A stretch of DNA of 64,000 nucleotides from Sphingomonas arvum. Its GTDB lineage: Bacteria > Pseudomonadota > Alphaproteobacteria > Sphingomonadales > Sphingomonadaceae. The position numbers and the translations under genes are program-made. Each line of letters opens with the position of its first letter. Within the stretch, counting starts at the first letter, position 1. The stretch is taken from the NCBI RefSeq assembly GCF_026013565.1, contig NZ_JAPDOB010000001.1:372001-436000 (forward strand), in the 5' to 3' direction. The notes under the pieces are model-generated. The model worked only from the letters and a program-made list of their open reading frames with translations, searched no databases and was not told the DNA's origin. Below, one piece after another: positions 8,642 through 16,872 of this stretch.

Positions 8642-8735
8642 TTGGGCAAACTCCTTGGGCGCGCGGGCCACGTGGCCGGCGCGTGTAACGCAGGGCAGCC
8701 TGCCGTCAAACAAGCGCTGCCGGCATAAGCTCCCG

Positions 8736-9437
8736 TCACAAGATGAACGGAATGAACGATCCGACGGGGAAGGAGCTGACGTCGCGCAGGAAGCGACGGG
8801 TGGCGTTCTCACCTACGACGACGATGTCGTTGCCGTAGATCTGCGGGTCCGGCATCTGCCCGGCGCGGATCCGCTTCAGGCTGAACAGCGCCGCCATCTG
8901 CTGGTTGTTGACGCGCCGGAACACGACCACGTTGTCGAGGTTGGCCAGATCGCTCGACCCCTTGGCCGAGGCGATCGCCTGCTGGAGCGTCATCCGGCCG
9001 GTGACCGGGTAGACGCCGGGATCGCGCACGGCGCCGTCGACCGTGACCGTTTGGCCAACTGCCTTGGTGATGTTCACGGTGACCTGCGGATTGCGCAGGT
9101 AACGGCCGCGCAGCTTGTCGGCGATGGCCGTGCTGACCTCCGCCGGCGTGCGGCCCCCGGCGACGACCGAGCCGATCAGCGGCATGGACAGGTTACCAGC
9201 GGCGTCGACCTCGCCCTCCCGCTTCAGCTCGGGGGCGCCGAACACTTCCACCACGACCTGGTCGCGGGGGGCCATGCGATAGTTGGAGAAGTCGGTGGTG
9301 TCAGTAGTGACGGTCGGCGCGGGCAGTGCCTGCGATACCTGCACGGCGTTGCTTCCGCTGCCGAGCGAGGCTCCGCCCGCGCAGCCGGACAGCGCAAGCA
9401 GGGCGGCCAGGGGAAGGAGATGGGAGTGTCGCAGCAT
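8736..9437 (-). CDS. Polysaccharide export lipoprotein (Wza/GumB family)
   Basis: 233 residues. The signal peptide ends LSGCAGG with a lipobox Cys near residue 19. It is followed by a Poly_export domain (~55-130: YRMAPRDQVVVEVFGAPELKREGEVDAAGN, then GRYLRNPQVTVNI) and a SLBB-type domain (VTVDGAVRDPGVYPVTG). Such proteins form the outer-membrane channel that secretes capsular or exopolysaccharide; sphingan producers use GelD/GumB-like members. It is shorter than Wza (about 379 residues), like GumB. It probably works with the GT4-GT26 enzyme transcribed divergently from 9640 and the co-oriented GDP-mannose synthase gene. The matching Wzc-type kinase and flippase are not in this window. Confidence 0.9.
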   Translation of the reverse strand: MLRHSHLLPLAALLALSGCAGGASLGSGSNAVQVSQALPAPTVTTDTTDFSNYRMAPRDQVVVEVFGAPELKREGEVDAAGNLSMPLIGSVVAGGRTPAEVSTAIADKLRGRYLRNPQVTVNITKAVGQTVTVDGAVRDPGVYPVTGRMTLQQAIASAKGSSDLANLDNVVVFRRVNNQQMAALFSLKRIRAGQMPDPQIYGNDIVVVGENATRRFLRDVSSFPVGSFIPFIL

Positions 9438-9639
9438 GAAAACCTCGCCGACGGAAAATCACGTTCAATTGGAAGCCCAAGCAACGTCCGGTAACAGACT
9501 GTGTTCCATATCCGAAATGATCTGTTCCACCTTGAGCCGGAAGGGGCGGTCGCCAAGAAATCGTTACGGTACACGCAACTCTTGCGGGCGGTGAGAGTAG
9601 AGGCGGGGGGGCATAGGAAAGGATCGGCGAATCGTCGGC

Positions 9640-11505
9640 ATGAGCAGCCAGGACCGCCTGAACATCATTCACGTCATCCGGCAGTTCCATCCCGGCATCG
9701 GCGGAATGGAGAACTACCTGGAGCAGCTGGCGACCCGTCAAGCCGCCGAGGGGCACCACGTCCGGGTCGTGACGCTGAACCGGATCTTCGATGATCCCGC
9801 GCACCGAGTGCTGCCGGCACATGAGACGTGGCGCGGGGTCGAGATCGTGCGCGTGCCGTTCACCGGCTCGCGCCGCTATCCGGTGGCGCCGGGCGTGCTG
9901 AAGACGCTAGGCGGGGCCGACATCGTCCATGTCCATGGAGTCGACTTCTTCGTGGATTACTTGGCGGCGACGCGGGCGGTGCACCGCAAGCCCCTGGTGC
10001 TGACCACCCATGGCGGGTTCTTCCACACCAGCTTCGCCCGCGGGCTGAAGCAAGTTTACTTGGCGACCGTCACCCGAGCATCCCTGTCGCAGTTCGCGGC
10101 GGTGATCGCCTGCAGTGCGGAGGACGAGCGGCTGTTCAAAGATGTGGCCGGGCCGCGGCTAACACTGATCCCTAACCCGGTAGACATCGACAAGTTCGAA
10201 GGCCTGGCCGACTTCGCCAGTGACACGATCATCTATTTCGGCCGGCTCGCGCCCAACAAGGAAGTGCCGGCGCTGATCGATTGGTTCGCCGGACTCGCTA
10301 GGGAGGAGCCGGCAGCCCGGCTGATTGTGGCGGGCAAGCCGATGGGGGTCGACGCGGACGCATTGCGTGCCCACGCGGCCGAGCTTGGGCTTGGCGACCG
10401 CTTCGAGCTTCACGAAACGCCGTCGGACGATGAGATGAAGGCGCTGATCCGGCGAAGCGGCAGCTACGCTTGCGCATCCTCCTACGAAGGGTTCGGCCTG
10501 GCGGCGGTAGAGGCGGCGAGCGCGGGGCTCTTCCCAATCCTCAGCGACATTCCGCCGTTCGCCGACACACTCGACCGGCTTGGTTATGGCCTGCTGGTCG
10601 ACTTTGGCGACGCAGGCAGCTGGTCGGCGAGCTATGCCGAATGGAGAACCGCGCACACTCGCTTCCGCAGCCATTTCAGCGCCGACATGGTGCGCGAAGC
10701 CGTGTCCTCGTTCGACTGGAGCACCGCCGTGCCGCGGTTCGAGGCGATCTACCGCGAGGTGCTGGGCGATACGAGCCGGCTGATCGGGGGCGTGCGGGTG
10801 GACGTGCTGGATCGCGACGCGGCCGTCCGGACGATCCTTGACGGGGTGGAGCGGCGGGCGGCCATGCCCATAACCTTCTGCAACGCCCATACGGTCAACC
10901 TGGCGCGGCGCGACGCCAAGTTCCGCGACCTGCTGCGCGGCTTCATGGTGCTCAACGACGGGGTGGGCCTAGACGTGGCCAGCCGGACCCTGTTCGGCGA
11001 GGCGTTCCCGGAAAACTTAAACGGGACGGACTTCACTCCGCACCTGCTGGGCGCCGCGGGGCGGCCGCTCTCGGTCTACCTGGTCGGCAGCAAGCCGGGC
11101 GTGGCGGAGGATGCCGCGCAGGTGATCGCCGCGCGCTACCCCCATGTGGCGGTGGTCGGTACCCGCGACGGCTTCTTTCGGGCAAACGAGGAGCACGCGT
11201 TGTTGGAGGACATCCGCCGGTCGGGCGCAGACCTTGTCCTCGCCGCCATGGGTCAGCCCGTGCAGGAAGCCTGGGCGAGCCGCGCCGCGGGGCAGCTGTC
11301 CCGGCCGGTGCTGTGCGTGGGCGCCTTACTCGATTTCCTGGCCGAACGGGTTCCCCGTGCGCCTGAAAGGGTTCGCCGCCTGCGGCTGGAATGGGCCTAT
11401 CGTCTCGCGCAGGAGCCGCGTCGTCTCGCCAGCCGTTATCTGGTCGGGAACGCGACCTTCCTTGGAGGTGTTTTGAAGCAGAAGCTCATCGGTACGCGCA
11501 TCTAG
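9640..11505 (+). CDS. Bifunctional glycosyltransferase: GT4 fused to WecG/TagA/CpsF (GT26)
   Basis: 621 residues. The N-terminal half (~1-375) is a GT-B family 4 transferase: HVIRQFHPGIGGMENYLEQLA, HVHGVDFF, a YFGRLAPNKE turn, and the EX7E-like ASSYEGFGLAAVEA. The C-terminal part (~380-621) is a GT26 WecG/TagA/CpsF domain (FCNAHTVNLARRD, LNDGVGLDVASR, LNGTDFTPHLL, LAAMGQPVQEAWA). The two correspond to GumH-like and GumM-like activities, which are separate proteins in the xanthan locus. It acts at the cytoplasmic face on polyprenyl-linked sugars; the sugars are not predictable beyond the nearby GDP-mannose supply. No stop or frameshift separates the halves, so this is a real fusion. Confidence 0.9.
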   Translation: MSSQDRLNIIHVIRQFHPGIGGMENYLEQLATRQAAEGHHVRVVTLNRIFDDPAHRVLPAHETWRGVEIVRVPFTGSRRYPVAPGVLKTLGGADIVHVHGVDFFVDYLAATRAVHRKPLVLTTHGGFFHTSFARGLKQVYLATVTRASLSQFAAVIACSAEDERLFKDVAGPRLTLIPNPVDIDKFEGLADFASDTIIYFGRLAPNKEVPALIDWFAGLAREEPAARLIVAGKPMGVDADALRAHAAELGLGDRFELHETPSDDEMKALIRRSGSYACASSYEGFGLAAVEAASAGLFPILSDIPPFADTLDRLGYGLLVDFGDAGSWSASYAEWRTAHTRFRSHFSADMVREAVSSFDWSTAVPRFEAIYREVLGDTSRLIGGVRVDVLDRDAAVRTILDGVERRAAMPITFCNAHTVNLARRDAKFRDLLRGFMVLNDGVGLDVASRTLFGEAFPENLNGTDFTPHLLGAAGRPLSVYLVGSKPGVAEDAAQVIAARYPHVAVVGTRDGFFRANEEHALLEDIRRSGADLVLAAMGQPVQEAWASRAAGQLSRPVLCVGALLDFLAERVPRAPERVRRLRLEWAYRLAQEPRRLASRYLVGNATFLGGVLKQKLIGTRI

Positions 11506-11567
11506 GCGTGTCAGTTTCCGTTCGGTTCCTTCATTGCCGTTGATCACTCGCGGACCGCCGAACAGAC

Positions 11568-13139
11568 GTGGCGAGCCTTTCAGAAACCTACCGTGGAGCG
11601 TTGAAGCTAAGTGATGCCGTCGTGACCATCCCCTTGAATCAGGCTGCCGAATTTTATCGCGCGCTGGGCGAGCATCCCGCCGCGGATGCCGTGATCCTGG
11701 ATTTCGACGAGACCCTCTGGCTGCGCAACTCCACGGAGGAGTTCCTGGCCAGCGTGCGGCCGCGCTGGCTGGCGGCAATGGTGCTCCAGGTGCTGGGCTT
11801 CATCAAACCGTGGCGCCTGCTGCGCTCGGGCGAGCACTATCGCGACTGGATGCGGGTGGTGGCGGTGCTGATCGTCGCTCCGTGGTCGCTGTGGCGGTGG
11901 CGGCGAGAGGCGGCCAGGCTCGGCCCCCGTTACCTCAACCGCTCGCTGCTGGAAGCGGTTCGGCGGCAGCATCGCAAGAGCGTGGGCGTGATCACCTTTG
12001 GCTTTCGTGAGATCGTCCGTCCCTTGATGGATGCGATTGACCGCGACCTGCCGCTGACTGAAAGCTGCTCGCTGCGTCACGGCGCGCGCCTGCGCATCCG
12101 CGGCAAGGCAGCGGGGCTGCGGGAGGACATCGGTGCGGAGCGACTGCGCCGGGCACTGGTGGTCACTGACAGCGCGGTCGACCGGGACCTGCTGGAAGCA
12201 AGCGACAAGGGCTTTTTGGTCCAGTGGCCGGACGCGCATTATAAGCAGGCCGGGCTGCGCCCGCTGATGCCGTTCGTCTACCTGCAGAAGGTCAAGCGTC
12301 CGGACGAGAACTACTTGCGCAATGCCATCCTCGGCCACGACCTGCCGGTGCTGCTGCTCTCCTATGCCGTGATCAGCAGCAAGCCCCTCGTCGCGGCGGG
12401 CGCGGTCCTGTTGTACGTGCTCAGCTTCTTTACCGCCTACGAGACCGGCTATTACGAGAACGATCGGCTCGGTCTGCTGCTCGAGAGCAAGCCCAAGGTA
12501 TCGCCGAACTACCATTCGCTGGGACGGTATTTCAGCCCGCGGTTCGCCTGGTCCGCGGCCATCGTGTTGGCCGGGCTATCGAGCCTGCTGGCTTTTGAAT
12601 CGCACAGCTGGATCCCGGACGCGATCGGCGATCAGGGCGTGATCGGCTTCCTGGCCGTGTGGGCGGTTTTCGTGCTGTTCCTGGTCGTCATGCGGCTGCT
12701 GTTCCGCTGGCAGAACGTCATCCATCCGCAGGGTCGGATCGTGCCCATGCTTGGGCTGCAGGTCGGGCGGGTGCTGGGCTATGCGGCCATCCTGCCGACC
12801 ACGGTGATCGGCGCGCTGTTCTGCGTCGCGCACGGCGTGTCGCGATGGATCCCGTACCTGGTCTACCGCTTCGGCGGGTCCCGCAAGGAAGTACCGAATC
12901 ACGTCAACTGTTTCATGCTGCTGGTGCTGTTCGCAGGTGCGGCCGCCATCGGTGGGGACTGGCGCGACCTCCTGACCTGGCAGTCGGGCCTGATCTTCGC
13001 CTACACCGGCGCCCGCGCGGCCAAGGAAATGCTCGGCTTCGGCTCGCGCCTGCTGCCATTGAAGGTTCGCCCGCCGGAGTCGGTGAGCGAGCCGGGCCGA
13101 ACCGCGACCAGCGCGCCAGCCGACAATGTCGACGCGTGA
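11568..13139 (+). CDS. HAD phosphatase - UbiA prenyltransferase fusion
   Basis: 523 residues from a GTG at 11568; the start is uncertain as no clear Shine-Dalgarno precedes it. The N-terminal ~225 residues form a HAD-type hydrolase: the nucleophile motif LDFDETLW at residues 43-50, a helical cap, and ALVVTDSAVDRDLLE as a likely motif III/IV. The C-terminal ~280 residues are a polytopic UbiA-like domain with seven to nine hydrophobic helices; YYENDRLG (~296-303) stands at the aspartate-rich motif position, in a reduced form. UbiA relatives move polyprenyl groups onto acceptors; the mycobacterial DPPR synthase Rv3806c is one. A role in making a polyprenyl-phosphate sugar donor for the EPS genes upstream is inference. 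Confidence 0.75.
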   Translation: MASLSETYRGALKLSDAVVTIPLNQAAEFYRALGEHPAADAVILDFDETLWLRNSTEEFLASVRPRWLAAMVLQVLGFIKPWRLLRSGEHYRDWMRVVAVLIVAPWSLWRWRREAARLGPRYLNRSLLEAVRRQHRKSVGVITFGFREIVRPLMDAIDRDLPLTESCSLRHGARLRIRGKAAGLREDIGAERLRRALVVTDSAVDRDLLEASDKGFLVQWPDAHYKQAGLRPLMPFVYLQKVKRPDENYLRNAILGHDLPVLLLSYAVISSKPLVAAGAVLLYVLSFFTAYETGYYENDRLGLLLESKPKVSPNYHSLGRYFSPRFAWSAAIVLAGLSSLLAFESHSWIPDAIGDQGVIGFLAVWAVFVLFLVVMRLLFRWQNVIHPQGRIVPMLGLQVGRVLGYAAILPTTVIGALFCVAHGVSRWIPYLVYRFGGSRKEVPNHVNCFMLLVLFAGAAAIGGDWRDLLTWQSGLIFAYTGARAAKEMLGFGSRLLPLKVRPPESVSEPGRTATSAPADNVDA

Positions 13140-13184
13140 GCCGAAGGCGCGAGCCGCGGAGCATACCGCGCTGCGGCGCGGCTG

Positions 13185-14162
13185 ATGGCGGCTAACCCAT
13201 ACTATTCGGGACCGCCAAGCGACCATTTCGACGGCACCCGTTTCTTCAATCCGGACCAGCCGACCACCGATCGCGGGCTGCTGCAGGTCTTACGCTGGAA
13301 GGTGACGGAGCGGGCAGCCGATTGGCCCGAGTCCGTGTCCGTCGTCCCGGCCCGTCCCGCGGCGCGGGTGGACCGGCTGACGGTCACGATGGTCGGCCAT
13401 GCGACCCTGCTGATCCAGGCGCCCGGCGTCAACCTGCTGACCGACCCGGTCTGGTCCGAGCGAGCGAGCCCTCTGACGATCGCGGGGCCGAAGCGGGTAA
13501 CGGCACCGGGTGTCGCATTCGAGGACCTGCCTCCGATCGACGTGGTGCTGCTCAGCCACAACCATTATGATCACCTTGACACGGCGACGCTGCAGCGGCT
13601 GCAGGCGGTGCATGATCCATTGATCGTCATGCCGCTCGGCAATGACGCCATCGTTGGCAAGGCCGTGAACAAGGCGCGCATGGTGGTCGGCGATTGGGGC
13701 GACCGAATTGGCCTGGGCGGAGGCGGCGCGACCACCCTGACCCGCGCCAACCACTGGTCGGCGCGCGGCACCCGTGACCGGCGCATGGCCTTGTGGTGCG
13801 GGCATTGGATCAAGACGGCCGCGGGTTCCGTCTGGTTCGCGGGCGACACCGGCTATGGCAGCGGAACGATCTTTCCGGAGATCCGCGCGCGCCACGGCGC
13901 CCCGGATGTCGCGCTGGTCCCGATCGGCGCCTATGCACCGCGCTGGTTCATGGCCGCGCAGCACGCCGACCCGGGCGAGGCCGTGCGGATCATGCGGGAC
14001 GTAGGCGCGGCCCGAGCGCTCGGCATCCACTGGGGCACGTTCCAACTGACGGACGAAGCCCGGGACGAGCCGGCCGAGCGGCTGCGGGCGGCGGTTGCGG
14101 AAGCGGGGATCGCCGCCGATCGCTTCGTGGCAGCCGAGCCTGGCGGCGTGTACCGCTTCTGA
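13185..14162 (+). CDS. MBL-fold metal-dependent hydrolase (NAPE-PLD/UlaG-like)
   Basis: 325 residues. The metallo-beta-lactamase motif HNHYDHLD at ~125-132, GHATLLIQ near 72, LLTDPVWS near 87, FAGDTGYG near 225 and GIHWGTF near 284 match the binuclear-metal hydrolase family that includes bacterial NAPE-phospholipase D-like and UlaG-like enzymes. The reaction is therefore probably hydrolysis of a phosphodiester, lactone or related ester; the substrate is unknown. There is no signal peptide, so it is cytoplasmic. It starts 45 nt after the HAD-UbiA gene on the same strand and may share its transcript. The next gene, hemN, converges on it with 3 nt between the stops. Confidence 0.85.
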   Translation: MAANPYYSGPPSDHFDGTRFFNPDQPTTDRGLLQVLRWKVTERAADWPESVSVVPARPAARVDRLTVTMVGHATLLIQAPGVNLLTDPVWSERASPLTIAGPKRVTAPGVAFEDLPPIDVVLLSHNHYDHLDTATLQRLQAVHDPLIVMPLGNDAIVGKAVNKARMVVGDWGDRIGLGGGGATTLTRANHWSARGTRDRRMALWCGHWIKTAAGSVWFAGDTGYGSGTIFPEIRARHGAPDVALVPIGAYAPRWFMAAQHADPGEAVRIMRDVGAARALGIHWGTFQLTDEARDEPAERLRAAVAEAGIAADRFVAAEPGGVYRF

Positions 14163-14165
14163 CGG

Positions 14166-15524
14166 TCAGACCGCGCGGGCGTGGCGGCCGGCGCTTTCGT
14201 CCAGGTAGGCGTCGAAGGCGGCGGCGACGGCGCGGACCAGCGGCCGTCCGGCATCCGTCACCTCCAGCACCTCGCCGTGGCGGGCCACCAGACCGTCGGC
14301 GACCAGCTCGTCGAGCGCGCCAGATCGCGCGATGGAGCGCGGGTCGACTGCGAAGCTCCGGCAGACCTGGGGAAGGTCGACCCGGTAGTCGCACATGATC
14401 CGCTCGATGATCGAGCCGCGCAGGGTGTCGTCGGGGGTGATCGGGCATTGGCGGGCGGTCGGCAGGTGCCCCGCGGCGACCCGCTTTTGATAGTCGGGCA
14501 CGGTCGCGGCGTTCTGGATATAGCCGCCGGGCGTGCGGCCGATCGCCGAAGCGCCGAGGCCGATCAGGGTGGAACAGGGGTCGGTCGTGTAGCCCTGGAA
14601 GTTGCGGTGCAGGCCGCCGTCCTGCGCTGCGCGGGCGAGCGGGTCAGCGGGACGGGCAAAATGGTCAAGGCCGATCGCCTGATAGCCGGCGGCGGTCAGC
14701 TCCTCGGCGATGGCGTCGGCCTGGGCGAGCCGCTCGGCCGAGCCCGGTAGGGCCTCGGTCGGGATCTTGCGCTGGTGCGCCTTGAAGCCGGGCACGTGGG
14801 CGTAGCCGAACACCGCCAGCCGGTCCGCGCCGAGGTCGACTGCCTGGCGGACCGTGTCGCGGCAGGAGGCCACCGTCTGGTGCGGCAGGCCGTAGATGAG
14901 GTCGAGGTTGATCGCCTCGACTCCGGCCGCGTGGAGGCCGTCCACCGCAGCCTTCGTCTCCGCAAAGCCCTGCACCCGGTTGATCGCCTGCTGCACGGCA
15001 GGATCGAAGCTCTGCACGCCAAGGCTGGCGCGGGTGAAGCCGCTGGCACCGAGTGCCGCAACCATGTCGGGTTCCAGCGTACGAGGGTCGATCTCGATGG
15101 CGACCTCCGCGTCTGGCCGGAACTCGAAGGCGGCGCGCAGGTCGGCCATTAGCGCCGTTATCTGCTCCGGTGCCATCAACGTGGGCGTGCCGCCGCCGAA
15201 GTGGAGATGCCCCAGCGGCATCCGCGCAGTCAGGGCCGCGGCGACCAGGGCGATCTCGGCCGCGAGGCTGTCGAGATAGCGGGCGACCGGTTCGCGCCGG
15301 CGGGTCACGCTGGTGTGGCACCCACAATACCAGCACATGGCTCGGCAGAAGGGAATGTGGACGTAGACGGACAACGGTTCGTCCCCCGGAACGGCGCTGA
15401 GCCAGGTGCGCGCGTCCGCATCGCTTGCGGCGGGCCGGAAGTGAGGCGCCGTCGGGTAGCTGGTGTAGCGGGGCAGTTGCCGCTGGCCATAACGCGCCAG
15501 GAGGTCGGGGCTGAGACTAGACAT
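14166..15524 (-). CDS. hemN: Oxygen-independent coproporphyrinogen III oxidase
   Basis: 452 residues. The radical-SAM cluster motif CRAMCWYC has its cysteines at residues 60, 64 and 67, followed by Cys69 as in HemN. Other family blocks are YTSYPTAPHF near the N-terminus, LHFGGGTPT and EIDPRTLE. It converts coproporphyrinogen III to protoporphyrinogen IX without oxygen in haem synthesis. A palindromic FNR/FixK-type box lies 35-48 nt upstream of the ATG and an fnrL gene is 520 nt away, so induction at low oxygen is likely. True hemN enzymes are distinguished from HemW-type haem chaperones by this length and the extra cysteine. Confidence 0.93.
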   Translation of the reverse strand: MSSLSPDLLARYGQRQLPRYTSYPTAPHFRPAASDADARTWLSAVPGDEPLSVYVHIPFCRAMCWYCGCHTSVTRRREPVARYLDSLAAEIALVAAALTARMPLGHLHFGGGTPTLMAPEQITALMADLRAAFEFRPDAEVAIEIDPRTLEPDMVAALGASGFTRASLGVQSFDPAVQQAINRVQGFAETKAAVDGLHAAGVEAINLDLIYGLPHQTVASCRDTVRQAVDLGADRLAVFGYAHVPGFKAHQRKIPTEALPGSAERLAQADAIAEELTAAGYQAIGLDHFARPADPLARAAQDGGLHRNFQGYTTDPCSTLIGLGASAIGRTPGGYIQNAATVPDYQKRVAAGHLPTARQCPITPDDTLRGSIIERIMCDYRVDLPQVCRSFAVDPRSIARSGALDELVADGLVARHGEVLEVTDAGRPLVRAVAAAFDAYLDESAGRHARAV

Positions 15525-15554
15525 GGGCCGCTCATAGCCGCCGCCCGCAGACCG

Positions 15555-15947
15555 CTAATTGACCTCGGTCAATGCCGGGCGGAAAAGGCCGCGGCTGTGG
15601 GGTGCGAACAGCACCGTGTCGCAGCCCCGCTGCTCCGCCATCTCCTGCAGCGCCGCGCAGAGCCGTTCGCGGCCGGGCGCGCGGCCGCTCAGTTCGCACA
15701 GCACGAACGGATCGACCTTGAGGGCCAGTCCGTGGCGGTCGTGCGGCTCGACCCGCCAGGCGGCGATGCCGAGCAGCTGCCCGCCGGAGGTCGCCAGCGT
15801 CAGCACTCCGCTGCCCTCGCCCGCGGTGAGCCGCGCCGCCGCCGCCTGCCACTCGGGTAGCGAGAGGTGCGGCTGCGTCATTCGCAGCAGCGGCAGGGCG
15901 GCCGGCACCATGTCGAGCGTCAGGGGAAGGGTCTGCAGCTTGGTCAT
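15555..15947 (-). CDS. GNAT-like acetyltransferase, putative
   Basis: 130 residues. The central part (GVLTLATSGGQLLGIAAWRVEPH, followed by a strand ALKVDPFVLCEL and a helix GRERLCAALQEMAEQRGCDTVLF) fits the strand-helix order of the GNAT fold, but no strong acetyl-CoA loop (Q/RxxGxG/A) can be seen; APGRERLC is at that position. Function is unknown. It lies 30 nt upstream of hemN in the same orientation and divergent from fnrL (100 nt between starts), so it may belong to an oxygen-responsive group. Small alphaproteobacterial proteins of this kind do occur near fnr/hemN, but I cannot name a family. Confidence 0.55.
   Translation of the reverse strand: MTKLQTLPLTLDMVPAALPLLRMTQPHLSLPEWQAAAARLTAGEGSGVLTLATSGGQLLGIAAWRVEPHDRHGLALKVDPFVLCELSGRAPGRERLCAALQEMAEQRGCDTVLFAPHSRGLFRPALTEVN
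15559..15572. promoter_or_regulatory. FNR/FixK-type box upstream of hemN
   Basis: TTGACCTCGGTCAA is a perfect inverted repeat (TTGAC, four-base spacer, GTCAA) that matches the TTGAY-N4-RTCAA consensus of Fnr/FixK regulators. It is centred 41 nt upstream of the hemN ATG, suited to activation, although the transcription start is unknown. It lies in the last codons of the upstream acetyltransferase-like gene, so hemN probably has its own promoter there. Confidence 0.75.
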
Positions 15948-15988
15948 CGCTCTAAGCCCGACGCTACGGGCAACTGCGTATGTCGGCT

Positions 15989-16002
15989 TTGAGGTGGATC
16001 AT
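15989..16002. promoter_or_regulatory. Imperfect FNR-like box between GNAT-like gene and fnrL
   Basis: TTGAGGTGGATCAT matches TTGAT-N4-ATCAA at 8 of 10 conserved positions. It is centred about 52 nt upstream of the fnrL ATG at 16048 and about 48 nt upstream of the divergent gene's ATG at 15947, so it could mediate autoregulation or control both. It is weaker than the box at 15559. Confidence 0.4.
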
Positions 16003-16047
16003 TCATCAGCGATCCGTCGCATCGACACACGAAGAGGATTGCCGTCC

Positions 16048-16797
16048 ATGGCCAGTGCCGCACCCCGCACCCTTGCCGATCTGCCGACCGGTCATCCGTG
16101 CGGTGGCTGCGACGCGCGCAGGGTGGCACTGTGCGGCGTGCTGGATTGCACGGACCTGACCACGTTGCGCTGCCTGGGCGGAACTCAGGCGCTCACGGGC
16201 GGGCACGCGCTGTTCCACGAAGGCGATCGGGCGAGCCAGGTCTACAACATCACCAATGGCGCGATTCGGCTGACCAAGCTGCTACCCGACGGCCGCCGGC
16301 AGGTTATGGGCTTCATGTTCCCCGGCGACTTTCTCGGTATCACCCTCGGTGACGAGCATGCCTTCACCGCCGAGGCGCTGGGTGACACGCTGCTGTGCCG
16401 CTTCCCACGCGCTCGCTTCGACGAGTTCGTCGAGGAGCATCCGGAGCTGGAACGCGAATTGTACCGCAAGGCGGCGCACGAGCTGGCCGCGGCTCAGGCG
16501 CAGATGCTGCTGCTTGGCCGCAAGTCGGCGGCGGAGCGACTGGCCAGCTTCTTCCTTGACCTAGCCGCGCGGCAGCAGCGGCTGACGGCCGCAACCTCGC
16601 GCTTCGTCGACCTGCCGATGTGCCGGGCCGACGTTGCCGATTATCTGGGGCTGACCAAGGAAACGGTTAGCCGGCTGCTGGCCCAGCTCAAGCAGCAGCG
16701 GCTTCTCCGACTTGAGACGTTGAACCAGGTCGAGCTGCTGGATCTGCCCGGCCTGACAACGCTGGCCGAAGGCGGCGCGGATATGCTGGCGGCCTGA
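16048..16797 (+). CDS. fnrL: Crp/Fnr-family oxygen-sensing regulator, FnrL-type
   Basis: 249 residues from the ATG at 16048 (AGAGGA upstream); longer upstream frames overlap other genes and add nothing family-like. The N-terminal cysteines C18-x2-C21-x7-C29, plus Cys117 in the cyclic-nucleotide-type domain, provide four candidate ligands for an oxygen-labile [4Fe-4S] cluster, as in Fnr/FnrL. The C-terminal winged helix has ADVADYLGLTKETVSRLL; the E--SR residues of the recognition helix are those that read TTGA half-sites in E. coli FNR. It probably activates hemN through the box at 15559 and may regulate itself through 15989. A further cysteine, C34, is of unknown role. Confidence 0.9.
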   Translation: MASAAPRTLADLPTGHPCGGCDARRVALCGVLDCTDLTTLRCLGGTQALTGGHALFHEGDRASQVYNITNGAIRLTKLLPDGRRQVMGFMFPGDFLGITLGDEHAFTAEALGDTLLCRFPRARFDEFVEEHPELERELYRKAAHELAAAQAQMLLLGRKSAAERLASFFLDLAARQQRLTAATSRFVDLPMCRADVADYLGLTKETVSRLLAQLKQQRLLRLETLNQVELLDLPGLTTLAEGGADMLAA

Positions 16798-16872
16798 CGC
16801 AAAGCCGCGAGCTTCATTGAACCTTCCGCGATCCTCGCCGTTCTGCCCCTGAAACGACTAGCGGGGGACGGG

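Noticed and set aside
7289-8728. A 479-codon open frame on the plus strand opposite manC
   Set aside because: High-GC shadow of the manC coding frame; no domain, no Shine-Dalgarno, and manC has complete family motifs.
14181-15860. Long plus-strand open frames opposite hemN
   Set aside because: hemN has the radical-SAM motif; these frames have no motif or ribosome-binding site.
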